DNA from: DASUSF01 sp036375275
GTDB lineage: Bacteria; Pseudomonadota; Alphaproteobacteria; Geminicoccales; Geminicoccaceae
Reading direction: 5' to 3'
DNA: 7,272 nucleotides
Assembly: GCA_036375275.1 (NCBI GenBank)
Contig: DASUSF010000134.1
Span: forward strand, 1-7,272
Below the pieces are notes generated by a model. That model did not search any database and was not told the origin of the DNA. It saw only the letters and a list, made by a program, of their open reading frames with translations. Below are positions 1 to 5,689 of the stretch, piece after piece. The stretch's first letter is position 1; every line of letters starts with the position of its first letter. The position numbers were made by a program, and so were the translations under genes.

Positions 1-57
1 CGGCTCGCGCAGCTGAGTGCCGGTTCGGGCCCAGGCCCCCTTGCCGATCGATCGGGG
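1..57. other. Left-edge sequence without a recognisable gene
   Basis: This short GC-rich stretch precedes the integrase remnant. I looked for a tRNA 3' end or attachment core, because integrases often lie beside them. The string GGTTCGGGCCC resembles a T-loop, but the flanking bases do not form the 5-bp T stem. Nothing can be called. An alternative + reading frame is open from base 3 through this stretch and beyond base 100, but I recognise no family in it. Confidence 0.4.
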
Positions 58-912
58 ATGCCGGATCATTCAAGTTCAACATCCGGGCCATCGAGAAGCC
101 CGACGCAACACGAGCCGGGAACGCCATTGCCCGCGGCAGCACGTTTTCTGATCGGCACCTTCGCCGCCACGCTTTGGTTCGGCGGCTGCGTCGCGCCACC
201 GCCGTCCCGGCCCGAAGTCTGGGTTGCGGACTACTTCGACCAGAACGGCAAGCGGCGGCTGAAGACCTTCCGGACGAAGAAGGACGCCGATGCCTTCCTG
301 GTTGAAGCGCGCGGCGAGGTCGCCCGCGGGACGCACACGCCAGAAAGCACGAGCGCCACCTTGGAGAAGGCGGTCGGCCTGTGGCTGGAGGGGCGGTGCG
401 AGGCCGAAGGGTTGGAGCCGCAGACGCTGCGGACGTACCGCGTCAACTCCCGTCACGTAGTCGCGCTCCTGGGGCACGAGCGGCTGTCGAGGCTCACCGT
501 CCCGCGGGTCGAAGAGTTCCGCGACGAGCTACTGCGGACCCGCTCGCGCGGGCTCGCCGGCAAGGCGCTGACGCTGCTGAAGATGGTCCTGAAGGACGCG
601 CAGCGGCGCGGGCTGGTGGCGCAGAACGCCGCCCGCGACGTCCGGATCCGGGCGCAGAAGCGGCACGAGGAACGGGGTCGTGATCCCGACGCATGACGAG
701 GCCCGCGCCATGATCGCCGCCGCCTCGCCGCGGGTCCGCCCGCTGGTCGCAACCGCGCTGATGACCGGGCTCCGCTCGTCAGAGCTGCGGGCGCTGTCCT
801 GGGATGACGTGGACCTCGACCGGAAGGTGATCACCGTGCGCCGCCGCGCCGACCGCTGGGGCGGGATCGGTAGCCCGAAGTCGGCCGCGAGCCGCCGCGA
901 CGTCCCGCTGCC
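58..912 (+). pseudogene. Tyrosine recombinase / phage integrase remnant, frameshifted and 3'-truncated
   Basis: Phage-type tyrosine recombinases insert or excise mobile DNA by site-specific recombination. From about base 208 (PEVWVADYFDQNGKRRLKTF) the frame shows the N-terminal arm-binding fold, then a SAM-like core-binding domain (about codons 100-200, TLEKAVGLWLEG to KRHEER). The frame ends at TGA 694-696. The catalytic domain continues one frame over from about 680 (VIPTHDEARAMI, TALMTGLRSSELRALSWDDV), with the first catalytic Arg at 773-775 and the Lys of SPKSAASRRDVPLP at 878-880. Dropping one G from GGGG at 674-677 gives a continuous RHEERVVIPTHDEARAMI, so one inserted base explains the break. 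Similarity stops near 912, so the HxxR box and the Tyr nucleophile are missing. The first 50 codons do not look like an integrase start, so the 5' end is also doubtful. The product cannot be an active recombinase even if the G is a sequencing error. Confidence 0.85.
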
Positions 913-924
913 CGCGCCGCCGAG

Positions 925-1194
925 GGTGGTGCTCCGGTCGAGATCGGGGTCGGCGTCCATTTCGGCCCGGTCGCCTTCGGCGCGCCTGACCCCACGGCCG
1001 AGCCTGCGATCATCGGCGATACCGTGAACGTCGCGAGCCGGCTCGAGCGCGTGAGCCGCCGCCTGCGCACCACCGTCGTCGCCAGCGACGAGATCCTGCG
1101 GGCGCTCGACGACCGCGACGCCGTGCGTCTGCGGGCGGCATTCACCCCCGCGGGCTCGACCCGGCTGCGCGGCTGCCGCTCGCGGCGGGTGTGA
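925..1194 (+). pseudogene. C-terminal fragment of a class III adenylate/guanylate cyclase domain
   Basis: Class III cyclases make cAMP or cGMP from ATP or GTP. This frame, ending at TGA 1192-1194, reads GAPVEIGVGVHFGPVAFG, then AIIGDTVNVASRLERVSRRL and TVVASDEILRAL, and closes with FTPAGSTRLRG. That is the usual order of the second half of the domain: the IGVGVHxGPV strand, the GDTVNVASRLE helix carrying the Asn and Arg that act in catalysis, then the terminal AGxxxLRG strand. The first half, with its metal-binding Asp residues (the FxDIxGFT region), is absent. No plausible start codon or ribosome-binding site precedes it: the upstream bases belong to the integrase remnant in another frame. 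It is a dead fragment of about 85-90 codons. Identification of the family is firm; the full parent gene cannot be inferred. Confidence 0.8.
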
Positions 1195-1244
1195 ATCGAG
1201 CGCCCGGACCTCGCGGCGCGCCGCGCCGCGTGACGGTCTGACCT

Positions 1245-1260
1245 CCGGGCGCGAGCCCGG
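1245..1260 (+). other. Small perfect hairpin with GCGA loop
   Basis: CCGGGC and GCCCGG form a 6-bp stem closed by a GCGA (GNRA-type) loop, between the cyclase remnant and the methyltransferase. No T-run follows, so it is not a classical intrinsic terminator. A 12-base palindrome (GCGGCGCGCCGC, 1213-1224) lies just upstream. In DNA this rich in GC, such stems also arise by chance. Confidence 0.3.
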
Positions 1261-1288
1261 CGCGGCCATAGGTGGCTCCGCGGTGACC

Positions 1289-1297
1289 TGCTAAGCT
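1289..1297 (+). promoter_or_regulatory. Possible extended -10 element for the methyltransferase
   Basis: TGC followed by TAAGCT resembles an extended -10 (TGn plus TATAAT-like hexamer), about 30 bases before the start codon. No convincing -35 hexamer lies 16-18 bases upstream. A better-formed promoter at 6546-6575 in this window shares the TG-n-TA...AGCTC look, which is the main reason for listing this one. Confidence 0.25.
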
Positions 1298-1328
1298 CAA
1301 AGCGGCCGCGTGCGATGCGAGGACGGGC

Positions 1329-2204
1329 ATGAGCGAGGATTTCGAGCGGGCGTTCCCCGCGAACGCGGCGCAGGCCGCCTACTGGAACGTCGACATCGCG
1401 GACAAGTGGGTCGACAACCAGGTTGCCCTCGACCGGCGCTTCCAGGCGATCACGGACGCGCTGATCGGACGGGCGGGACCGCGGCTGGGCGAGCGAGTGC
1501 TCGAGGTCGGGTGCGGCACCGGCGCGACCACACTGGCGCTCGCGGAGGCGGTCGGGCCGGCGGGACACGTCTTGGGCGTCGACATATCCGGACCGATGCT
1601 CAGGCTCGCAGGGCGCCGGGTCCGGGACGAGGGGCACGACCACGTGACGCTGCTCCAGGCCGACGCCCAGACGCATACCTTCGAGCGGAGCGCCAGCGAC
1701 CTGGTCGCGTCACGCTTCGGGGTGATGTTCTTCAGCGACCCGGTCGCCGCGTTCAGGAACCTCCGCTGGGCGCTCCGCCAGAACGGCCGCCTCGCCTTCG
1801 CCTGCTGGACCGACCTCGAGGCCAACCCCTGGTTCGCTCACCCGCTCGAGATCGCGAGCCGCCACCTCGGCCCACCGGAGCCGCGCCACCCGCACGCGCC
1901 AGGCCCGTTCGCGTTCGCGGACGGCGCCCATGTGCACTCCATCCTGGAGGGCGCCGGCTTCGCCGAGATCCTGGTCGACCGCGAAGAGATCCCGATCGAC
2001 ATCGAGGGCCCGGCCGAGGACGAGGCCGCCTTCGCGAGCCACATGGGCCCGGCCGCGCGGCTGATCCGCGAGCGCGCCGCCGATCCGGATGCGGTGGCCC
2101 AGGCGATCCAGACCGAGGTCGCGGACGCGTTCCGGCCCTTCGCCACGGCGGGCGGGGTGCGGTTTCCGGCGGTCGTCTTCCTGGTCAGCGCACGGGCGCC
2201 TTAG
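1329..2204 (+). CDS. Class I SAM-dependent methyltransferase
   Basis: This 291-residue protein should transfer a methyl group from S-adenosylmethionine to an unidentified acceptor in the cytoplasm. The Rossmann fold is clear: motif I VLEVGCGTGATT at residues 57-68, the acidic ribose-binding residue in GVDIS (D85), QADAQ with D112, and the post-motif strand LVASRFGVMFFSDP (125-138) followed by LRWALRQNGRLAFACW. The N-terminus AAYWNVDIADKWVDNQ is characteristic of a common UbiE-like bacterial group of about 280 residues, so the length fits. The ATG has a good ribosome-binding site, GAGGA at 1319-1323, five bases upstream. The last codons run into the structured repeat, which supplies the TAG stop. 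It stands alone between debris and a convergent gene, so context gives no substrate. Family assignment is firm. Confidence 0.93.
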   Translation: MSEDFERAFPANAAQAAYWNVDIADKWVDNQVALDRRFQAITDALIGRAGPRLGERVLEVGCGTGATTLALAEAVGPAGHVLGVDISGPMLRLAGRRVRDEGHDHVTLLQADAQTHTFERSASDLVASRFGVMFFSDPVAAFRNLRWALRQNGRLAFACWTDLEANPWFAHPLEIASRHLGPPEPRHPHAPGPFAFADGAHVHSILEGAGFAEILVDREEIPIDIEGPAEDEAAFASHMGPAARLIRERAADPDAVAQAIQTEVADAFRPFATAGGVRFPAVVFLVSARAP

Positions 2205-2354
2205 AGCATCATCCGCTTGCCAGAACCGCTCTCGCGAGCGGTTCTGGGCGGATAAGGATGCTCTAGATCGTTGAGATCGCGCGGTTTTCTTCTGATGAGC
2301 GCAGGGTCCGCCTCGACCTGAAGGTGATTCCATCTCATCGGAAACCGCTCTGGG
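2202..2354. repeat. Structured MITE/REP-like intergenic repeat with two stem-loops
   Basis: The whole gap between two convergent genes is one folded unit. The first stem-loop (2202-2265) pairs TAGAGCATC (2202-2210) with GATGCTCTA (2257-2265), ATCCGC (2211-2216) with GCGGAT (2248-2253), and CCAGAACCGCTC (2220-2231) with GAGCGGTTCTGG (2236-2247), around a TCGC loop. Three-base interruptions lie on each side (TTG, AAG), giving 27 paired positions. The second, imperfect stem-loop (2281-2348) pairs GCGGTTT with AAACCGC and GATGAG with CTCATC. AACCGCTCT occurs as a direct repeat (2224-2232, 2343-2351). The AGAGC...GCTCT ends resemble dispersed intergenic repeats I know from alphaproteobacteria, but copy number cannot be tested here. 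The upstream gene's TAG lies inside the left end and the downstream gene's stop abuts the right end. It may act as a bidirectional transcript end, although no T-run is present. Confidence 0.75.
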
Positions 2355-3272
2355 TCAGGCGGCGGCCCGCATCTCGTCCCGGAGGATCTCGAGGGCGAAG
2401 CGGAGCAGGCGCTCGGACGCGGCATCGGTCGCAAACGCGGCGTGCGCGCTCAGAGTCACGTTGTCGAGCCTGGTCAGCGGATGATCGGCGGGCAGCGGCT
2501 CGGTCTCGAACACGTCGAGCGCGGCGTGGGCGATCCTCCCCTCCCGCAGCGCCTCCACCAGCGCCCCCTCGTCGACCACGGCGCCGCGGGCGGTGTTGAC
2601 CAGGATCGCCGACGGCTTCATGTGGCCGAGTTGGTCCCGGCCGATGAAGCCGCGCGTGCCCTCGTTCAGGAGCAGATGCAGCGAGACCACGTCGGCCGTC
2701 CGCATCAGGTGGCCGAGCGCCACCTCCTCGCACGGCAGGCCGCCCGGCACGCCGCTCCGGTTCCAGGCGATCACCTTCATGCCGATGCCGGCGCCGAGCC
2801 GGATCATCGCCCTGCCGATGCCGCCGGTGCCGACGACGCCGAGGGTCTTGCCCGCGAACTCGATGCCGTTCAGGGCGTCGAAGGTGCCGCTCCGGATCGC
2901 CCGGTCCATCTTGCAGAGCCGCCGCCCCGCCGCGAGCATCAGGGCCAGCGCATGCTCGGCGACGCTCTGGTCGCCGTAGCCGCCGTAGGTCCGGACCGCG
3001 ATCCCGAGACGCTCAGCCGCCTCGACGTCGATGAAGCTCGCCGCGCCGGTGCCGAGGAACACGATGCACTTCAGGTCCCGGCAACGCTCGAGCAGCGCGG
3101 CATCCATCCGGGTGTGGTCGTTCATCGCGAACCGGCAGCCCTCGAGCAGCCGCACCACCTCGTCGCCGCCGGGGTTGCCGACGTTCACCTCCAGGTCCGG
3201 GACGAGGCGGTTCAGCCCGGCGTCGTAGAGCTCCTTCAGGAACGGCGGGCAGTCGATGAAGGCGGCACGCAT
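2355..3272 (-). CDS. D-isomer specific 2-hydroxyacid dehydrogenase (NAD(P)-dependent)
   Basis: Enzymes of this family reversibly reduce 2-keto acids to D-2-hydroxy acids (phosphoglycerate dehydrogenase, hydroxypyruvate/glyoxylate reductase and relatives). The 305-residue protein has the expected split substrate domain and a central Rossmann domain with VVGTGGIG at 146-153. The catalytic triad is complete: Arg229 in NTARGAVVDE, Glu258 in DVFETEPLP and His277 in LSAHAAF. The Arg-Glu spacing of 29 matches E. coli SerA. There is no C-terminal ACT domain, so it is not a regulated SerA. The exact 2-keto acid cannot be read from sequence. The start has GGGAGGA about six bases upstream. It is the last gene of the leftward set, 41 bases after the creatininase-family gene, and its stop touches the structured repeat. 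Confidence 0.93.
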   Translation of the reverse strand: MRAAFIDCPPFLKELYDAGLNRLVPDLEVNVGNPGGDEVVRLLEGCRFAMNDHTRMDAALLERCRDLKCIVFLGTGAASFIDVEAAERLGIAVRTYGGYGDQSVAEHALALMLAAGRRLCKMDRAIRSGTFDALNGIEFAGKTLGVVGTGGIGRAMIRLGAGIGMKVIAWNRSGVPGGLPCEEVALGHLMRTADVVSLHLLLNEGTRGFIGRDQLGHMKPSAILVNTARGAVVDEGALVEALREGRIAHAALDVFETEPLPADHPLTRLDNVTLSAHAAFATDAASERLLRFALEILRDEMRAAA

Positions 3273-3313
3273 CCGGTTCCTCCCCGCTCAGAAGCGGCGC
3301 AACGCGAGCCGTC

Positions 3314-4087
3314 TCAGCCGTCGGCCAGCGGGCGCTCGAGCCAGCTCTCTGCGAACGCGACGGTGCGATCGAGCGCGGTCGCGACGATGTCCCGGCCGAT
3401 CTCCGGGTCGGCGAGCCGGGCGTCGCCGAAGACGCCGTTCTCGGTCTGCTCGTGGAACGGCATCGCCATCTGGACCGCGAACGGCGCGTTGGGCACGCCG
3501 TGCGCGAGACCGGTCTCGATCATCCGCCCCGGCTCGAACGCGTCCTTCCGGACCAGGTCGGGCGCGAGCGCCATCAGGACCGAGCTCTCGATCTCGCAGG
3601 CATGGCCCCAGCGCTCGGTCTTGGCGTGCGCCTTCATCCGATCCGCGGCCTGCGCGAAGTAAAAGCTGGTCGCGGCCTCGATCCCGACCTCGTAGCGGAG
3701 CTTCTGGGTCAGGACGTTGAGCACCGCCATGTTGCCGTTGTGGCCGTTGACGAACAACAGCCGGCGGATGCCGTCGCGCTTGAGCGAGCGGGCGATGTCG
3801 ACACCGATGGCGATGAAGGTCTCGGGCTGGAAGGTGATCGTGCCGGCGAAGCCGGTGTGGTGGTAGGAGAGGCCGTAGGGGACCGGCGGCAGCAGCACGG
3901 CCCGCGGGTGCAGCCGCTCGGCGAGTTGCCGGGCGAGGCCGGAGGCGGTCGCGATGTCGGTCGAGAGGGCGAGGTTCGGGCCGTGCTGCTCGATCGCGCC
4001 GACCGGGAGGATGGCGAGCCCGATCCCGGGCAGCGCCGCCTTGAACTCCACCGAGGTCATGCGCGCGAGGTCGTGCAGCTCCGCCAT
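3314..4087 (-). CDS. Creatininase-family metal-dependent amidohydrolase
   Basis: Creatininase-fold enzymes use two divalent metals to hydrolyse amide or cyclic amide bonds; members include creatininase, FAPy deformylases of archaeal flavin/F420 synthesis and the mycofactocin peptidase MftE. This 257-residue protein has the diagnostic start PVGAIEQHGPNLALSTD with metal ligands Glu33, His35 and Asp44, then NGHNGN with His116, and GHACEIESS with His162 and Glu165. In Pseudomonas creatininase, as I recall, the equivalent of NGHNGN is NGHYEN and its Glu is a metal ligand. Here that position is Gly118, so Glu165 probably serves instead and creatinine is an unlikely substrate. Its ATG overlaps the RidA-gene stop (TGATG), which implies translational coupling. 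Neighbours suggest a role in breaking down a nitrogen compound. The family is firm; the substrate is unknown. Confidence 0.92.
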   Translation of the reverse strand: MAELHDLARMTSVEFKAALPGIGLAILPVGAIEQHGPNLALSTDIATASGLARQLAERLHPRAVLLPPVPYGLSYHHTGFAGTITFQPETFIAIGVDIARSLKRDGIRRLLFVNGHNGNMAVLNVLTQKLRYEVGIEAATSFYFAQAADRMKAHAKTERWGHACEIESSVLMALAPDLVRKDAFEPGRMIETGLAHGVPNAPFAVQMAMPFHEQTENGVFGDARLADPEIGRDIVATALDRTVAFAESWLERPLADG

Positions 4088-4602
4088 CAGCGCTTCTCCA
4101 CGGCCGCGGCCGGCATCAGGCGACGCTGGTGCTGCCCCTGCGGCCGCCGCTTGATCGCGACCACGAACTCGATCTCGACCGGCGTGTTGCGCGGCAGCTC
4201 GGCGACCCCGATCGCGGAGCGCGCGTGCTGCCCCGCCTGGCCGAACAGCTCGACCAGGAGCTTGGACGCGCCGTCGATCACGGTCGGCTGGCCCACGAAG
4301 TTCGGGCTCGAGGCGACGAAGCCGGTGACCTTCAGGACCCGCTCGACCCGGTCGAGGCCGTCGAGCGTCTGGTCGAGCCAGGCGAGCGCCTGGAGTGTGC
4401 AGAGGCGCGCCGCCTCCTGTGCCTGCTCGACCGTCACCTCGCCGTCGACCTTGCCCGGAGTCGTGATCTCGCCCTTGACCCAGGGCAGCTGCCCGCTGAC
4501 GTAGGCGACCCCGCCATGCACCGCGACCGGTACGTACTGAAAGGCCGGGGCCTGGACCTTCGGGAGCTCGAGCCCGAGGGCCTTGAGCCGGCTCCGGATC
4601 AT
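4087..4602 (-). CDS. RidA (YjgF/YER057c/UK114) family protein
   Basis: RidA proteins hydrolyse reactive enamine/imine intermediates made by PLP enzymes, releasing a keto acid and ammonia. This 171-residue form shows the family pattern: VAYVSGQLPWVKGEI (32-46), a central helix region AARLCTLQALAWLD, and ARSAIGVAELPRNTPVEIEF. Arg128 and Glu143 match the substrate-binding Arg105 and Glu120 of E. coli RidA, so deaminase activity is possible. The opening SRLKALGLELP is typical of a longer RidA subgroup. A basic tail of about 20 residues (KRRPQGQHQRRL onward) extends beyond the usual fold. I start at ATG 4602 because an AAGAAAGGG ribosome-binding site lies just upstream; an in-frame GTG at 4632 would add ten residues and put that site inside the gene. 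It is first in the leftward set, with a promoter upstream and a coupled gene downstream. Confidence 0.92.
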   Translation of the reverse strand: MIRSRLKALGLELPKVQAPAFQYVPVAVHGGVAYVSGQLPWVKGEITTPGKVDGEVTVEQAQEAARLCTLQALAWLDQTLDGLDRVERVLKVTGFVASSPNFVGQPTVIDGASKLLVELFGQAGQHARSAIGVAELPRNTPVEIEFVVAIKRRPQGQHQRRLMPAAAVEKR

Positions 4603-4650
4603 GGCGATGCCCTTTCTTGTTGCGGCGTCCACGCGGCGTCGTCGGGTGGG

Positions 4651-4679
4651 AAGATCACGATCGGGCGGCGGGGTGTCAA
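4651..4679 (-). promoter_or_regulatory. Sigma70-type promoter for the leftward RidA-creatininase-dehydrogenase set
   Basis: On the minus strand, a perfect TTGACA (4679 down to 4674) is followed after exactly 17 bases by GATCTT (4656 down to 4651), which keeps the key A at position 2 and T at position 6 of the -10 hexamer. Transcription would start near 4644, leaving about 40 bases of leader before ATG 4602, with the ribosome-binding site in between. Position, spacing and direction all fit. Confidence 0.6.
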
Positions 4680-4819
4680 GCGCCGCTCAAGCCTTGCAAA
4701 GGGCGCGTTCCGGAGCGCCTGCGCGCGGGCGGGATCGGCGCCGGCGACGGCACGTGGTTCCACGCCGCGCCGAATCCGGTTAGGCACTGGTGCCGGGTGT
4801 CCGACCGACTGCCGAGGCC

Positions 4820-5689
4820 ATGAGCACAGACCTGCCCCCGCTGCTTGCGGACGACGAGCCGCCGCCGTTCCAGATCGACAACCCGGGCGGGCGGAGCCGG
4901 TTCGTCCTCACCTGCGACCATGCCCGCAACCGCATGCCGCGTGCGCTCCGGGATCTCGGCCTGCAGCCGGAGGAGCTCGAGCTCCACGTCGCCTGGGACA
5001 TCGGCGCCGAGGTCATGGCGCGGCGGATCAGCGAGCGGCTCGACGCGACCCTGATCCGCTCGGGCTACTCGCGGCTCGTCCTCGACCTCAACCGCCCGCT
5101 TCAGAGCCCGGCCTCGATCCCGGAGCAGAGCGAGCTCACCCGGGTCCCGGGCAATCAGGGGCTCGGGGACGCCGAGCGGAGGCGGCGGGCGGAGGCCCTC
5201 TTCCACCCCTATCACGACGCGCTCGGGCGCCTGCTCGACCAGCGGATCGAGCGCGGCATCGTCCCGATCTACATCGCGGTACACAGCTTCACGCCGGTCT
5301 ACTTCGGCGAGGCGCGGCACGTCGAGGTGTGCGTCAGCTGGCGGACCGACGACCGCCTCGGCCGGCTGCTGTTCGAGCGCCTCGACGCCCTCGGCGGCTG
5401 GAAGGTGGTCGCGCACGACCCGTTCGTCATCACCCTCGAAGGCGACTACGGCGTCCCCTACCAGGGCGAAGGTCGGGGGCTGCCGAGCGTGCTGCTCGAG
5501 GTCCGCCAGGACCTGATCGGCGAGCCGGCCGACGCCCGCGCCTGGGGGGACCGGATCGCGGACGCGCTGGAGTCGATCGAGCACCACCCGAGCATCGCCG
5601 GGCGGATCGATCCGCCGGCCGATCTCGGGCGGGCCGGTGCTCAGGTGGCCCGGAGCGCGGTGGCATGCGAGGGGAGGCTCCCCGAATGA
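4820..5689 (+). CDS. N-formylglutamate amidohydrolase (HutG-type) family protein
   Basis: The founding enzyme of the family (HutG) hydrolyses N-formylglutamate to glutamate and formate in histidine degradation; many relatives have no known substrate. The 289 residues from this ATG show the family landmarks in order: FVLTCDHARNRMP (28-40, Asp33/His34), LHVAWDIGAEVMARRI (55-70), SGYSRLVLDLNRPL (81-94), VHSFTPVYFG (154-163, His155), EVCVSW, and SVLLEVRQDLI (223-233, Glu227). No other hut genes (hutH, hutU, hutI) are in the window, so a different N-acyl or N-formyl substrate is plausible. Two starts are possible: ATG 4820, chosen because GTG 4790 only adds a non-conserved ten-residue leader; both have weak ribosome-binding sites. 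It begins the rightward set and overlaps the next gene by ATGA. Confidence 0.9.
   Translation: MSTDLPPLLADDEPPPFQIDNPGGRSRFVLTCDHARNRMPRALRDLGLQPEELELHVAWDIGAEVMARRISERLDATLIRSGYSRLVLDLNRPLQSPASIPEQSELTRVPGNQGLGDAERRRRAEALFHPYHDALGRLLDQRIERGIVPIYIAVHSFTPVYFGEARHVEVCVSWRTDDRLGRLLFERLDALGGWKVVAHDPFVITLEGDYGVPYQGEGRGLPSVLLEVRQDLIGEPADARAWGDRIADALESIEHHPSIAGRIDPPADLGRAGAQVARSAVACEGRLPE
5671..5683 (+). promoter_or_regulatory. Ribosome-binding site of the lyase gene inside a small hairpin
   Basis: The strong site GGGGAGG (5671-5677) lies eight bases before ATG 5686. It is also the left arm of a compact stem-loop, GGGGA paired with TCCCC around GGC. Ribosomes finishing the upstream gene, whose stop at 5687-5689 overlaps the ATG, would open this stem. 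That would couple lyase translation to the upstream gene. The pairing is seen; the coupling is inferred. Confidence 0.45.

Noticed and set aside
12..40. Possible tRNA T-arm (GGTTCGGGCCC) as an integrase attachment site
   Set aside because: The flanking bases do not pair into the T stem and no acceptor or anticodon arms can be found.
2220..2265. Classical rho-independent terminator after the methyltransferase
   Set aside because: The hairpin is strong, but neither side is followed by a T-run, so I call it a repeat with possible termination activity instead.
2442..3662. 406-codon + frame opposite the dehydrogenase and creatininase genes
   Set aside because: It is antisense to genes with full catalytic motifs and shows only low-complexity Arg/Ala/Gly/His-rich sequence.
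4790..4819. GTG 4790 as start of the HutG-family gene
   Set aside because: The extra ten residues are not conserved-looking, the site has no better ribosome-binding sequence, and it falls inside the GGCAC/GTGCC inverted repeat.
4129..5685. Very long + frame open upstream of the lyase (an 806-codon open frame in total)
   Set aside because: The part before 5686 is Arg/Ala/Pro/Gly-rich with no family pattern, and overlaps well-supported RidA and HutG-family genes. It is a GC-rich artefact; only the lyase portion is real.
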